64,000 bases of DNA from Oleiagrimonas sp. C23AA. Its GTDB lineage: Bacteria > Pseudomonadota > Gammaproteobacteria > Xanthomonadales > Rhodanobacteraceae. The DNA lies in assembly GCF_011759385.1 (NCBI RefSeq), contig NZ_JAARLY010000005.1, positions 186,001 to 250,000 of the forward strand, read 5' to 3'. Positions 55,378-64,000 of this stretch are shown here, piece after piece. The notes beneath the pieces are model-generated. The model searched no databases and was not told the origin of the DNA. It saw nothing but the letters and a program-made list of their open reading frames with translations. The translations under genes were made by a program, and so were the position numbers. Within the stretch, counting starts at the first letter, position 1, and the number at the start of each line of letters is the position of its first letter.

Positions 55378-56417
55378 CATGTGCCCGACTCCCCCTTCGC
55401 CTGTGCCTGCTCGCCTTGGCGCTCGCCACGCCGATCGCACACGCCGCTTCGGCCTCGGTAAAAACAGCACAGATTCTTCCACGTACCCTGCACGATCAGG
55501 TCGAGGTCTACGGCCAGGTAATCCCCGATCCGGCCTACACCCGGACCATCAGCGCCCTGGAAGCCGGACGCGTCGCGCAGGTCAACGCCAGCATGGGCGA
55601 ACACGTCGAAAAGGGCTCGTTGCTGCTCAAGCTGGCGCCCACGCCCAAAACCCACACCGCGTGGCTGAAGGCGCGTCATGCGGTGGACAGCGCTCACGCC
55701 AAGTGGCTGCAAACACGTGACCTGTTCAAGCGAAAACTGGCCACCAAGGCCGACCTTGCCGCCGCGCTGCAGCAGTACCGCAATGCCAAGTCGGACCTGC
55801 AGGCATTGAAAGATCAGGGCGCCACGCAGGGGCCCCTCAGCATCACTGCCAAGCAAGCGTCCATTGTCACTCAAATCCAGGCACAGCCTGGCGCCGTCGT
55901 GCAAATGGGCCAGCCGCTGGTGACCTTGAGCGACACCAGCCATGTGCGCGTGCGGCTGGGTCTGCAACCGGAACAGGCACAGCGGGTGCACGCTGGCCAG
56001 AGCGTCACCCTGACCCCGGTGTTCGGCGACGGCTCGACCCCGGTCCAGGCCAAGGTCAGCCGTGTGCAGGGCATGGTTGACCCCAGGACCCGGCTGATAG
56101 ACGTGCTGGTGGATCTGAGTGGACGGCCGGCGCATCAGTTGCTGATGGGAAGCTGGCTCAAGGGACAACTGCAAGTGCAGACCCTGCACCATCTGAGCGT
56201 GCCGCATTCAGCGGTGCTGAACGGCGCGCATGGCCCTTATCTGTTTGTGGTCCGCAACGGGAAGGCCCACCGGATCAACGTCAAGGTGCTCCTGACGACG
56301 CCGCGATGGAGTGCGGTGCAGAGCCCTGATCTGCGCAAGGGCCAGAACGTTGTCGTTACCGGCAATTATGAGCTGACCGAAGGTATGACAGTGCGCATGG
56401 CCGGAGGTCGGCACTGA
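55374..56417 (+). CDS. RND efflux periplasmic adaptor
   Basis: 347 residues: signal peptide MTCARLPLRLCLLALALATPIAHA, then GQVIPDPAYTRTISALEAGRVAQVNASMGEHVEKGSLLLKL (lipoyl half-motif), a helical hairpin (HAKWLQTRDLFKRKLATKADLAAAL), VTQIQAQPGAVVQMGQPLVTL (second half-motif) and a beta-barrel with GVPHSAVLNGAHGPYLFVVRNG-like segments. The alpha-hairpin is short, as in CusB/CzcB-like adaptors. It is bounded by 4-bp and 1-bp overlaps in the operon. Confidence 0.88.
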   Translation: MTCARLPLRLCLLALALATPIAHAASASVKTAQILPRTLHDQVEVYGQVIPDPAYTRTISALEAGRVAQVNASMGEHVEKGSLLLKLAPTPKTHTAWLKARHAVDSAHAKWLQTRDLFKRKLATKADLAAALQQYRNAKSDLQALKDQGATQGPLSITAKQASIVTQIQAQPGAVVQMGQPLVTLSDTSHVRVRLGLQPEQAQRVHAGQSVTLTPVFGDGSTPVQAKVSRVQGMVDPRTRLIDVLVDLSGRPAHQLLMGSWLKGQLQVQTLHHLSVPHSAVLNGAHGPYLFVVRNGKAHRINVKVLLTTPRWSAVQSPDLRKGQNVVVTGNYELTEGMTVRMAGGRH

Positions 56418-59400
56418 TGGCGGGGATCGCCGGATGGCTGCAGACCCATCGTCGCTCCGTGCTGTTCACGCTGGCACTGCTGGCGCTCAGTGGCGTGGCC
56501 AGTCTGTTCTCGCTGCCCACGGCCCTGTTCCCCCAGGTGGCGTTTCCTCGGGTGCGCGTGAGCATCGACGCCGGGTCGCGGCCGGCCAGTGAAATGATGC
56601 TGCAGGTGACACGGCCTGCCGAACGGGCCGTGCGCGGCGTCCCTGGCGTGCGTTCGGTGCGCTCGACCACCAGTCGCGGCAGCACCGATATCTCGGTCAA
56701 TTTCGACTGGGGCCACAACATGATCGATGCGCTGCTGCAGGTGGAATCGGCGCTCAGTCGCATCAAGCCGGACCTGCCGCCACAGGCACGCTTTTCCGCC
56801 GAGCGCATGTATCCGTCCAACTACACGGGTGTGATCGCCTACAGCCTGACCTCGGACACCAAGAACCTGGTGCAGCTGCGTGATCTTGCCGAGTACCGCA
56901 TGGCGCCCTTCCTGTCCAGCGTCTCGGGCGTGGCCAAGGTGACGGTTCAGGGCGGCGACCAGGCCGAATACCGGGTCAGCGTGGATCCGGCGCGCCTGAC
57001 CGCGCTCGGGTTGTCCATCAGTGACGTTGCCAAGTCACTGGCCGCCTCCAACGTACTTACCGCGCTGGGCCAGATCCAGGACCACTACAAGCTGTACCTG
57101 GAGATGTCCGACACCCGCTTCCAGAACATCAAGCAGATTCGTCAGACGGTGCTGCGCAAGGGGCCGTCCGGCGTGGTCACGGTGGGTGACGTGGCCGATG
57201 TGCACATGGCCACCGCACCGCGCTATACGGCGTTCACCGCGGATGGCAAGCCGGCCGTGCTGCTCAATGTCTACCAGCAACCGGGCGCCAACATCATCCA
57301 GCTGTCGCAGGATCTCAAATCCCGGCTCAAGCAGTTCCAGTCGCAGATGCCCAAGGGCGTGCAACTGCACCAGTGGTACAACCAGAGCGTGCTGGTGCGC
57401 GCGTCACGCAGCAGCGTGGTCGACGCCATCCTCATCGGCATTGGACTGGCGGCGCTGGTGCTGCTGGCATTCCTGCGCAGCTGGAAGATCACCCTGGTGG
57501 CCGTGATCACGGTGCCGGCGGTATTGGCCGCAACTACCCTGATGCTGTCCGTGTTCGGCATGACGCTGAACATCATGACCCTGGGCGGCATGGCCGCAGC
57601 CGTGGGCCTGATCATCGACGATGTCATCGTGATGATCGAGCAGATCGTGCGCAAGGTTCAGGAAACGGGCGAACATGGCACCGCACGGGTGCTGGCCGCA
57701 GCACGCGAATTCACCCATCCGCAGATCGGCTCGTCGGCCTCGACGATCATCATCTTCGTGCCGCTGGCCTTTCTGAGCGGCCTGACCGGCGCCTTCTTCA
57801 AGGCGTTGTCGCTGACCATGGCGGCCAGCCTGTCCATCTCCTTCCTGGTGGCCTTGCTGATCGTGCCGCTGCTGGCTGACTTCCTGATCGGGCACAAGGA
57901 CACGAAACCGGAAACCCACGGACGTCTCGGTCGCTGGATCCGGCGCAACTACAGCCGCCTGCTGGTTCGCCTGCTGCGCCGACCGGCCTGGCTGCTGGCC
58001 GGGCTTATACCCTTGATCGCCTTGGGCTGGCTGGCCTTCAGCCATGTCGGCTCCGGTTTCATGCCGCCCATGGACGAGGGTGGGTTCACCCTCGACTACC
58101 GCAGTCCGCCCGGCACCTCGCTTACCGAAACCAACCGTCTGCTGCAGCAGGTCGCCACTATCCTGCGCAAGAACCCGTACGTCGATACCTGGTCACGGCG
58201 TACCGGATCACAACTGGGCGGAGGCATTACCGAGGCCAACCGGGGTGACTTCTCGATACGTCTGAAAAATTCGTCGCGTCCATCGACTTCGACGGTCATG
58301 GAATCGATACGCAAGCAGGTGCAATCACAGATACCCGGACTGGATGTGGACGCCTCCCAGCTCATCGAGGACGAGATAGGCGATCTCACCTCGGTGCCCG
58401 AACCCATCGACATCCGGCTGTTCGGCGACAACGTCAAGCAGTTGCGACAGGTGGCCAAGTCGGTGGCCAAGGCCATCGCCAGCGTCAACGGCGTGGTGAG
58501 CATCCATAACGGCGTGGTGATTGCCGGCGACGCGCTGTCGATCCATGTCGAGCGCACAAAGGCGGCGCTAGAGGGCCTCACGCCGCAGGACATCACCCAG
58601 CAATTGCAGGGGCTTCTGGGCGGTGTGGTCACCACCCAGGTACGCCAGGGCATCAAGTATCTGGGTGTACGAGTCTGGGTACCGCACGCGATGCGCGAGC
58701 AAACTGCGCAAATCGGCAAGTTGCTTCTGCGCGCACCGGATGGCCACGTGCTGCCAGTCAGCCGGGTCGCCAAGGTGCAAATCATCACCGGACAACCGGA
58801 ACTGACGCGTTACAACCTGAAAAGCGATGTTGCTGTCACCGCTCGCATCAGCGGTCGCTCGCTGGGCAAGACCGTGGCCGACGTCAAGAAGGTGCTGGCC
58901 AAAAAGGGCCTGATACCCAACGGGGTCTATTACCAGCTTGGTGGGCTCTACAAACAACAGCAGAAAGCCTTCCGCGGCCTGGCGGCAGTGTTCGCCGCGG
59001 CCGTGGCCCTGGTGTTCCTATTGCTGCTGTATCTGTACGAAAGCTTCAGGGTGGCCATCGCGGTACTCATCCAGCCGCTGCTGGCCGCCGGCGCCGTGTT
59101 CATTGGCCTTTGGTGTACCGGTACCGAGCTGGACATCACCGCGATGATGGGCATGACCATGGTCATCGGCATCGTCACGGAGATCGCCATCTTTTACTTC
59201 TCCGAGCTGCGCCTTCTCGACCATACGCAGTCGGTGGCCTGGAGTCTGGTCCGGGCCGGTCGCAATCGCATGCGCCCGATCGTCATGAGTGCACTGGCCT
59301 TTGCCCTGGCCCTGCTGCCGCTGGCGCTGGGGCTGGGTCAGGGCTCGGGCATGCAGCAGCCCCTGGCCATCGCCATCATCAGCGGCCTGCTGATCCAGAT

Positions 59401-59464
59401 CCCGCTGGTACTGCTGGCCCTGCCGGTGATCTACCGCCTGCTTCACTTTAGACGTGGGGCATAG
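56417..59464 (+). CDS. RND efflux pump permease
   Basis: 1015 residues with the AcrB-like duplication: TM1 (SVLFTLALLALSGVASLFSL), first periplasmic loop, TM2-TM6 (TTLMLSVFGMTLNIMTLGGMAAAVGLIIDDVIVMIE), second loop and C-terminal helices (FRVAIAVLIQPLLAAGAVFIGLW). The proton-relay Asp pair of drug exporters is kept as IDD in TM4. In the TM10 region the usual Lys is not seen; MVIGIVTEIAIFYFSEL has a Glu there, as in heavy-metal pumps. The pump therefore mixes HAE- and HME-like features and its substrate is uncertain. Its start overlaps the adaptor stop by one base. Confidence 0.87.
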   Translation: MAGIAGWLQTHRRSVLFTLALLALSGVASLFSLPTALFPQVAFPRVRVSIDAGSRPASEMMLQVTRPAERAVRGVPGVRSVRSTTSRGSTDISVNFDWGHNMIDALLQVESALSRIKPDLPPQARFSAERMYPSNYTGVIAYSLTSDTKNLVQLRDLAEYRMAPFLSSVSGVAKVTVQGGDQAEYRVSVDPARLTALGLSISDVAKSLAASNVLTALGQIQDHYKLYLEMSDTRFQNIKQIRQTVLRKGPSGVVTVGDVADVHMATAPRYTAFTADGKPAVLLNVYQQPGANIIQLSQDLKSRLKQFQSQMPKGVQLHQWYNQSVLVRASRSSVVDAILIGIGLAALVLLAFLRSWKITLVAVITVPAVLAATTLMLSVFGMTLNIMTLGGMAAAVGLIIDDVIVMIEQIVRKVQETGEHGTARVLAAAREFTHPQIGSSASTIIIFVPLAFLSGLTGAFFKALSLTMAASLSISFLVALLIVPLLADFLIGHKDTKPETHGRLGRWIRRNYSRLLVRLLRRPAWLLAGLIPLIALGWLAFSHVGSGFMPPMDEGGFTLDYRSPPGTSLTETNRLLQQVATILRKNPYVDTWSRRTGSQLGGGITEANRGDFSIRLKNSSRPSTSTVMESIRKQVQSQIPGLDVDASQLIEDEIGDLTSVPEPIDIRLFGDNVKQLRQVAKSVAKAIASVNGVVSIHNGVVIAGDALSIHVERTKAALEGLTPQDITQQLQGLLGGVVTTQVRQGIKYLGVRVWVPHAMREQTAQIGKLLLRAPDGHVLPVSRVAKVQIITGQPELTRYNLKSDVAVTARISGRSLGKTVADVKKVLAKKGLIPNGVYYQLGGLYKQQQKAFRGLAAVFAAAVALVFLLLLYLYESFRVAIAVLIQPLLAAGAVFIGLWCTGTELDITAMMGMTMVIGIVTEIAIFYFSELRLLDHTQSVAWSLVRAGRNRMRPIVMSALAFALALLPLALGLGQGSGMQQPLAIAIISGLLIQIPLVLLALPVIYRLLHFRRGA

Positions 59465-59813
59465 GCCGAACGCCCCGATCACCAGCGCCGTACCCCCGAT
59501 CCAGGGGCGGCGCCGGTGAAACCTCGGGATGAAACGCCCAGGGCGGTAAACACGGTGAAAAATAGCCATGCGATACATCCGGCACCTTAATGCACAGATC
59601 ATGCATCAAAGTCCGGGCAGGCCCCCGCGGGGGGCAGACTTCCTGCCTACCTATTTGCCAGTAAATTAATTGTAAAAATTAGATAATTAATTTGCTTCAA
59701 AACGCCCGATAAAAGTTCCCTTACAGGTTTGTAAACAAAAATTATTCTGCAGGAAAAAATCGAAACCGGTCATTCACATAAAATACAACCATCGCTTGTG
59801 CACCGGCTTCACC
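59465..59813. other. intergenic region with terminator and AT-rich patch
   Basis: 349 bases. A long hairpin follows the pump gene, then 59640-59780 is strikingly AT-rich (AATTAATTGTAAAAATTAGATAATTAATTTG) compared with the rest of the window. The AT-rich block probably holds the promoter of the glycosyltransferase and may mark acquired DNA. Confidence 0.5.
59479..59519 (+). terminator. hairpin after the RND permease
   Basis: TCACCAGCGCCG (59479-59490) pairs with CGGCGCCGGTGA (59508-59519) with one mismatch, and CCCC/GGGG extends it inside. It likely ends the RND operon transcript. Confidence 0.5.
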
Positions 59814-60857
59814 ATGCCTACGAATCCGCTTTCTTCGACCTATTCGCGCCAGACCCTTGATAAGGAAAACGCATCCTTCCGCGTCGAACAAAAAAGCCAC
59901 CCGGAAGATAAAAGGCTTCCAAGTCGGGGCATCTATCGCATCTTGATATGCCGACCCAATCACCGGCTCGGTAATCTTTTATTGCTTACCCCCCTGCTGC
60001 AGGCGATAGAAGCGGCGTATCCGGGCGCCGAAGTGGATCTTCTGGTCGGCTCCCCCTGTGGTCATGCCATTTTCAGTCGGTATCCGCAGGTCAGGCACAT
60101 CCACGCGCTTGGCGCCCGCATCGTGCGGCATCCGTTACGCCTGGTGCGGATCCTGCTTCACCTCAGGGCGCGCCGATACGACCTGGTCATTGATGCTGCG
60201 AAGGGCTCCGGCTCGGGACGCATCTTCTCGCGCATCATCCGTGGCCGCTACTCGGTGTCACCTTCGGACCTTCCGGAGTCGACACTCACCGAACACTTTG
60301 CCCATCGCCCTGTGGCCGCCCTTGCCGCCGCGTTGGGCTCGTCATCACTCAAGCGGCCGTATGCCAATCTTGACCTGAGACTTGCGCCAGCCGAAATCGA
60401 TGCCGGGCGTTCGGCGCTGGAGCGTGTCTGCGCCCAGACACCGGGGCAAGCGGCTCCGGTGATTGGGATTTTTGCCAACGCCACCGGCAAGAAAAATCTG
60501 GACAAAGCATGGTGGAAGGAGCTTATCGCCCATCTGAAAGTGATGGCGCCGGAATGTCAGCTGGTCGAGTTTCTGCCAGCTCACGGCATGTCCATGCTCG
60601 ATGACGAAATACCCGGCCTTTTTTCGACCGACCTGCGAAACATGGCTGCGGCCATGTGTCATGTGGATATTTTCATCAGCGGCGATTGCGGCGTCATGCA
60701 TCTGGCCTCGGCCGCCCGCGCCCGGACCCTGGGCCTGTTTTCGGTGACGTCCATGGAGATCTATGGTCCATTTGGCAATGGATCGCAATCGCTGGACATT
60801 CGTAAAAACGACCCTAAATCGGTCGCATCCATTGCCATCAAGCAATGCGATTTATAA
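59814..60857 (+). CDS. glycosyltransferase family 9 (heptosyltransferase-like)
   Basis: 347 residues. The GT9 N-terminal region reads ILICRPNHRLGNLLLLTPLLQAIEAAYPGAEVDLLVG. The C-terminal donor site includes FANATGKKNLDKAWWKELIAHL and FISGDCGVMHLASAARARTLGLF (the GD.G.MH.A motif). GT9 enzymes add heptose or similar sugars to LPS core. It lacks LPS neighbours and sits alone in an AT-rich context between two efflux modules. The N-terminal 25 residues are polar and low-complexity. A start six codons upstream (59796) is also possible. Confidence 0.82.
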   Translation: MPTNPLSSTYSRQTLDKENASFRVEQKSHPEDKRLPSRGIYRILICRPNHRLGNLLLLTPLLQAIEAAYPGAEVDLLVGSPCGHAIFSRYPQVRHIHALGARIVRHPLRLVRILLHLRARRYDLVIDAAKGSGSGRIFSRIIRGRYSVSPSDLPESTLTEHFAHRPVAALAAALGSSSLKRPYANLDLRLAPAEIDAGRSALERVCAQTPGQAAPVIGIFANATGKKNLDKAWWKELIAHLKVMAPECQLVEFLPAHGMSMLDDEIPGLFSTDLRNMAAAMCHVDIFISGDCGVMHLASAARARTLGLFSVTSMEIYGPFGNGSQSLDIRKNDPKSVASIAIKQCDL

Positions 60858-60980
60858 ACCGAACAACGCCTTTTTGAAATGGTGAAACTATTCGCCCACG
60901 GCCGGGTCCTACCTCGGCCAAAGGTGATGTTTACCGATGCCATCACGGCGAACCTTGAATGTCGCCAAGGAGTGCAGGTC

Positions 60981-61667
60981 ATGCGCGTACTGGTTGTTGA
61001 AGACGACCCGGCCATTGCCTCGGGCTTGTGCGCGGGGCTGCGGGAAGCCGGGCATGCGGTCGACCATCTTAGCGATGGCCGCCAGGCCGACGAAGCCTTG
61101 CTCGATCCCACCCATGATCTTCTGGTGCTGGATCTGCAACTGCCTTCCCTGGATGGCAGTGGCGTGCTCCAGCGACTACGCCACCGGCACAGCCAGTTGC
61201 CGGTGCTCGTGGTGACGGCACGGGACAACCTGGAAGAGCGCATCCGGGTGCTGGACCTTGGCGCGGACGACTACCTGATCAAGCCGTTTGCCTTCAGCGA
61301 ATTCGCCGCGCGCACACGTGCGCTGCTGCGACGTCGCTTCGTCCAGGGTGCGCCGGAACTGACACTGGGACGACTGCACCTGGATATCCCCGGGCGGCGT
61401 GCCCGCATCGATGATCGCGAGCTGGAACTGACCGCGCGTGAATTCGGCCTGTTGGCCGCGCTGGCCACCCGTCAGGAACGACTCACCAGCCGTGCACAAC
61501 TGGTGGAGGCAACCTGTAACTGGGACCAGGAGCTGACCGACAACGGTCTGGATATTGCCATGCATCGCTTGCGCCGCAAGTTGCGTGGATCAGGCACCTC
61601 GGTACGCACCGTGCGCGGACTGGGATACATGCTGGAAGCGGACCCCGATGCACCGCAGACGAACTGA
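60981..61667 (+). CDS. OmpR-family response regulator (second module)
   Basis: 228 residues: receiver EDDPAIASGL, LVLDLQLPSLDG (Asp), VTARDNLEER, LIKPFAFSEF; winged helix with REFGLLAALATRQERLTSRAQLVEA, IAMHRLRRKL and TVRGLGYML. AAGGAGTGCAGGTC is an ideal ribosome site for ATG at 60981. It overlaps the kinase by about 20 bp and heads a unit that continues into a NodT-type outer-membrane gene. Confidence 0.9.
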   Translation: MRVLVVEDDPAIASGLCAGLREAGHAVDHLSDGRQADEALLDPTHDLLVLDLQLPSLDGSGVLQRLRHRHSQLPVLVVTARDNLEERIRVLDLGADDYLIKPFAFSEFAARTRALLRRRFVQGAPELTLGRLHLDIPGRRARIDDRELELTAREFGLLAALATRQERLTSRAQLVEATCNWDQELTDNGLDIAMHRLRRKLRGSGTSVRTVRGLGYMLEADPDAPQTN

Positions 61668-63120
61668 CGTGACATCGGTGGCTCCCGGGCAGGAACAGGA
61701 ATCGCTTGTACGGCGGCGTCCAAGTCTTCGCCGCCGACTGCTGTTGTATCTTCTGGTACCCATGCTGGCGCTGCTGCTGGTTGACGCCGTGGTGACCTAT
61801 GCCGTGTCACTGGCCTATTCCAATCGCGTCCACGACCGCGACCTGGCCGACGATGCCGTGACCCTGGCGACCATGCTGAGGACACAGTCCCCGCATGGGG
61901 ATATCTCCTCGCAGGCACGCTTTCTACTGGAGTATGATCCCGACGGCCGCGACTACTTTTCGATCCGCAGCTCAAACCGCGGCCTGATTGCCGGTAGTCG
62001 CCACCTTCCACCCGCCGGCAAGCCCGCCCTGCCGGGAAGCCCCCCACGACTGTATGACGTCAGGCTCAATCACACACCGCTGCGCGCGGCACGACTGGCA
62101 GTGCTCGACCCGAACAATCGCCATGACATTCTGCAGATCACCGTCGCCGAAAGTCTGCACTCCCGTCATGTGGTTGCACGCCAGATCCTGTTGATGAGTA
62201 TTCCCTTGCAGCTTGGACTCATTGGCGCGTTGCTGGCACTGGTATGGATCGGCGTGCGTTATGGCCTGCGCGTGATCGAACCGCTCACCGCCAAACTGGC
62301 CCGTCGCGAGCACGATCTATCCCCTATTGATGACCACGACGTTCCGGTCGAGTTGCTGCCGCTGACCCGGACCATTGATGCGCTGTTCGCACGGCTGCGC
62401 GAGGTGCTGGCACAGCAGGAACGTTTCATTGCCGATGCCGCGCACCAGTTGCGTACGCCGCTGGCCGGCCTGCGCCTGCAAGCGGAACGGGCGGCCCGTT
62501 TTGCCATCGATCCGCGCGCCGTGGATGCACTGCAGCATATCGAACGACTCACCGAGCGCGCCGCACGTGCGTCGGCGCAGCTGCTGTCGCTGACCCGTGC
62601 GCAGAGCCGGCCCAGAGAGCTGCAGGCACTCGACCTGGGTATCCTGCTACCGGCGTGGGTGGGCCAGCGCGTATACGATGCCATCGCTCAGAACATCGAC
62701 CTGGGGCTGGAAACCACGGACGAGCCCGCATGGCTGCTTGGCGACACGCATGGTCTGGAGGAGGCGTTGAACAACCTCATCGACAACGCCCTGCGTCACA
62801 CGCCCTCCGGCGGCACGGTCACGGTCGGACTGGGCGCCGACTCGCCTGACTGGCTCAGCCTGCGTGTGGACGACAGTGGCCCTGGAGTGCCGGACGAACT
62901 GCTGCCGCGTCTGGGCGAGCGCTTCTTCCGTGCCCCTGATGCCGCCGAAGGAGGGACCGGGCTGGGCCTTGCGATCGTTCAGCGCATCACCGACAAGCAC
63001 GGTGGCACGCTTCAATTCAGCCGCTCCACCCTGGGTGGGCTGGCCGTGATCATGCGCCTGCCCCGCCTGCATGCCGGTGAGACGACTGGCACCTCGGTTG
63101 TCACCCACGCAAACGCATGA
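61648..63120 (+). CDS. two-component sensor histidine kinase (QseC/TctE-like)
   Basis: 490 residues from ATG at 61648. The N-terminal 2CSK_N-type region has a membrane helix (LLLYLLVPMLALLLVDAVVTYAVSL), a periplasmic sensor of about 130 residues, a second helix (LLMSIPLQLGLIGALLALVWIGVRY) and HAMP. The phospho-His is in FIADAAHQLRTPLAGLRLQ; the ATPase has NNLIDNALRHTPSGG, VDDSGPGVP and GGTGLGLAIVQRI. TctE/QseC-type kinases sense organic acids or signals. The 4-bp overlap with the next gene (ATGA) links it to efflux expression. Confidence 0.88.
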   Translation: MHRRRTDVTSVAPGQEQESLVRRRPSLRRRLLLYLLVPMLALLLVDAVVTYAVSLAYSNRVHDRDLADDAVTLATMLRTQSPHGDISSQARFLLEYDPDGRDYFSIRSSNRGLIAGSRHLPPAGKPALPGSPPRLYDVRLNHTPLRAARLAVLDPNNRHDILQITVAESLHSRHVVARQILLMSIPLQLGLIGALLALVWIGVRYGLRVIEPLTAKLARREHDLSPIDDHDVPVELLPLTRTIDALFARLREVLAQQERFIADAAHQLRTPLAGLRLQAERAARFAIDPRAVDALQHIERLTERAARASAQLLSLTRAQSRPRELQALDLGILLPAWVGQRVYDAIAQNIDLGLETTDEPAWLLGDTHGLEEALNNLIDNALRHTPSGGTVTVGLGADSPDWLSLRVDDSGPGVPDELLPRLGERFFRAPDAAEGGTGLGLAIVQRITDKHGGTLQFSRSTLGGLAVIMRLPRLHAGETTGTSVVTHANA

Positions 63121-64000
63121 ATACGCTTCTCCGTCCTCATCCCGCGCAGCATCTTCGGCGCGGCCTGCGATATTGGGCCTTGCTGCTGCCGACGTTGCTG
63201 GTCGGCTGCGCCGCCGTGCAGGTGCCGTCTCCCAAGGCGCCACTGCCGGAACACTGGCAACACGCACCGGCACACGCACCGCGTCCGGATTACCACCACT
63301 GGTGGCGCACGCTTCACGACCCGACCCTGGATACCCTGGTCGATCAGGCGCTGAAGGCGAATCCCGATCTCCAGGCGGCCATCGAGCGTCTGCGGGCCGC
63401 TCGTGCGCTTTACGCCAAACACAACGCACCGTACAAACCATCGCTGCAGATCAAGACCGATGATCCCATCGATCCCGACGCCAGCGCCTCCTACTTCCTG
63501 ATCGGCTTCGATGCCAGCTGGGAACTGCCACTTTTCGGCCGTGCCCAGGCTCACGAACAGGATCTGCGCGGCCGTCTGATGGCAGCTTCCGAGACACTGC
63601 GGGAAGCGAGAGTTTCTCTGGTGGCCGAAGTGGTCCGCGACTGGATACAGCTGCGCGCGGCGCAGCAGCGCGACCAATGGCTGACCAAGCTGCTCGACGT
63701 TCGCCGCGATGCGCTATCGATGGCCGGTACCCGGATCAAGCTGGGGCTGGCTCCTCCTGCCGACGCCGACCGCCTCCAGGCGGCCCTCGCCGATACTCGC
63801 GCAGACCTTCTCGATGCGCGACACCAGGCGATGCGCTCGGCACAACAGCTCGCCCTGCTACTGGGCCGGGAGGCTCCCGATCCCGCCTGGTTGAAGGCGG
63901 CGCCCCTGCCAGTACTGCAGGGCCCTGGACCGGTTTCTGTACCAGCCCGCCTGCTGGAAACGCGACCGGGTATCGCTCTGGCACGGGCGAAGGTCATCCG
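63117..64000 (+). CDS. NodT-family outer-membrane efflux lipoprotein (partial, runs off the window)
   Basis: At least 294 residues are visible, starting ATG at 63117 in the stop of the kinase gene. A signal peptide with lipobox (LLLPTLLVGCAAVQVP) leads to DYHHWWRTLHDPTLDTLVDQALKANPDLQAAIERLRAAR, the start pattern of NodT/OprM channels (WW..F.DP.L..L...AL..N.DL..A), and WELPLFGRAQAHEQDLRGRL (the W.LDLFGR box). It is the likely first efflux gene of a second RND module whose adaptor and pump lie beyond 64000. It is distinct from the CzcC-like channel at 54049. Confidence 0.85.
   Translation, partial: MNTLLRPHPAQHLRRGLRYWALLLPTLLVGCAAVQVPSPKAPLPEHWQHAPAHAPRPDYHHWWRTLHDPTLDTLVDQALKANPDLQAAIERLRAARALYAKHNAPYKPSLQIKTDDPIDPDASASYFLIGFDASWELPLFGRAQAHEQDLRGRLMAASETLREARVSLVAEVVRDWIQLRAAQQRDQWLTKLLDVRRDALSMAGTRIKLGLAPPADADRLQAALADTRADLLDARHQAMRSAQQLALLLGREAPDPAWLKAAPLPVLQGPGPVSVPARLLETRPGIALARAKVI

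Overview
The window is about 64 kb of GC-rich DNA (by eye in the mid-60% range) packed with overlapping genes. TonB receptors, MacAB and RND efflux systems, a lipid-A-type sugar transferase and abundant two-component systems point to a gammaproteobacterium. The overall flavour suggests Xanthomonadales, possibly Rhodanobacteraceae. That placement is inference; no rRNA or tRNA gene was seen. No CRISPR array or intact insertion sequence was seen either.

Layout. (1) 1-7.1 kb, mixed housekeeping and accessory genes: an autotransporter tail, a decayed DUF1330 gene, a MarR regulator, a serine hydrolase, a ketopantoate-reductase-like enzyme, and a thioredoxin-reductase-like flavoprotein with its Rrf2 regulator, divergent from a methyltransferase. 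(2) 7.6-10.4 kb, a TonB-dependent receptor carrying one in-frame stop. (3) 10.5-37.2 kb, a stress and carbon-storage island: a CHAD protein, an MgtA-type P-type ATPase, a SPW membrane protein, a MacAB efflux operon, two alpha-glucan phosphorylases, glgA, glgB, glgX, a DUF883 protein, a phosphoribosyltransferase with a PRPP synthetase, a COG2187 kinase-like protein, a CBS protein, a flavodoxin, a second-type FtsH, Hsp20 and a host-attachment-family protein. (4) 37.3-45.2 kb, a regulatory block: an OmpR regulator with a PAS hybrid kinase, a Crp/Fnr regulator, and a giant CheB-CheR-PAS-kinase-receiver protein. (5) 45.5-47.5 kb, two exported proteins (a beta-propeller and a PepSY protein). (6) 47.6-51.7 kb, an envelope-modification operon: two small LAB_N membrane proteins, an asparagine synthase and an ArnT-like transferase. 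(7) 51.9-64 kb, two successive two-component-system plus RND-efflux modules with a GT9 glycosyltransferase between them.

The main discovery candidate is in region 3. Nearly every transcription unit there is preceded by a box matching TTGATNNNNATCAA (the FNR/Anr/FixK consensus): six perfect copies from 11.6 to 36.7 kb, one further perfect orphan copy at 7.18 kb, and three near-perfect copies. The five rightward promoters also show a CATGNT/TATGCT-like -10 element 21-24 bp downstream, the layout of class II FNR-activated promoters. The only Crp/Fnr regulator in the window (complement 40055-40801) has the FNR-type recognition residues E..SR but lacks the cysteines that hold the FNR iron-sulfur cluster, so it resembles FixK or DNR more than an oxygen-sensing FNR. 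I infer a locally encoded low-oxygen or nitrosative regulon, similar in concept to the low-oxygen-activated (lxa) locus of Burkholderia cenocepacia, that couples glycogen storage and phosphorolysis, PRPP metabolism, Mg2+ transport, efflux and proteostasis.
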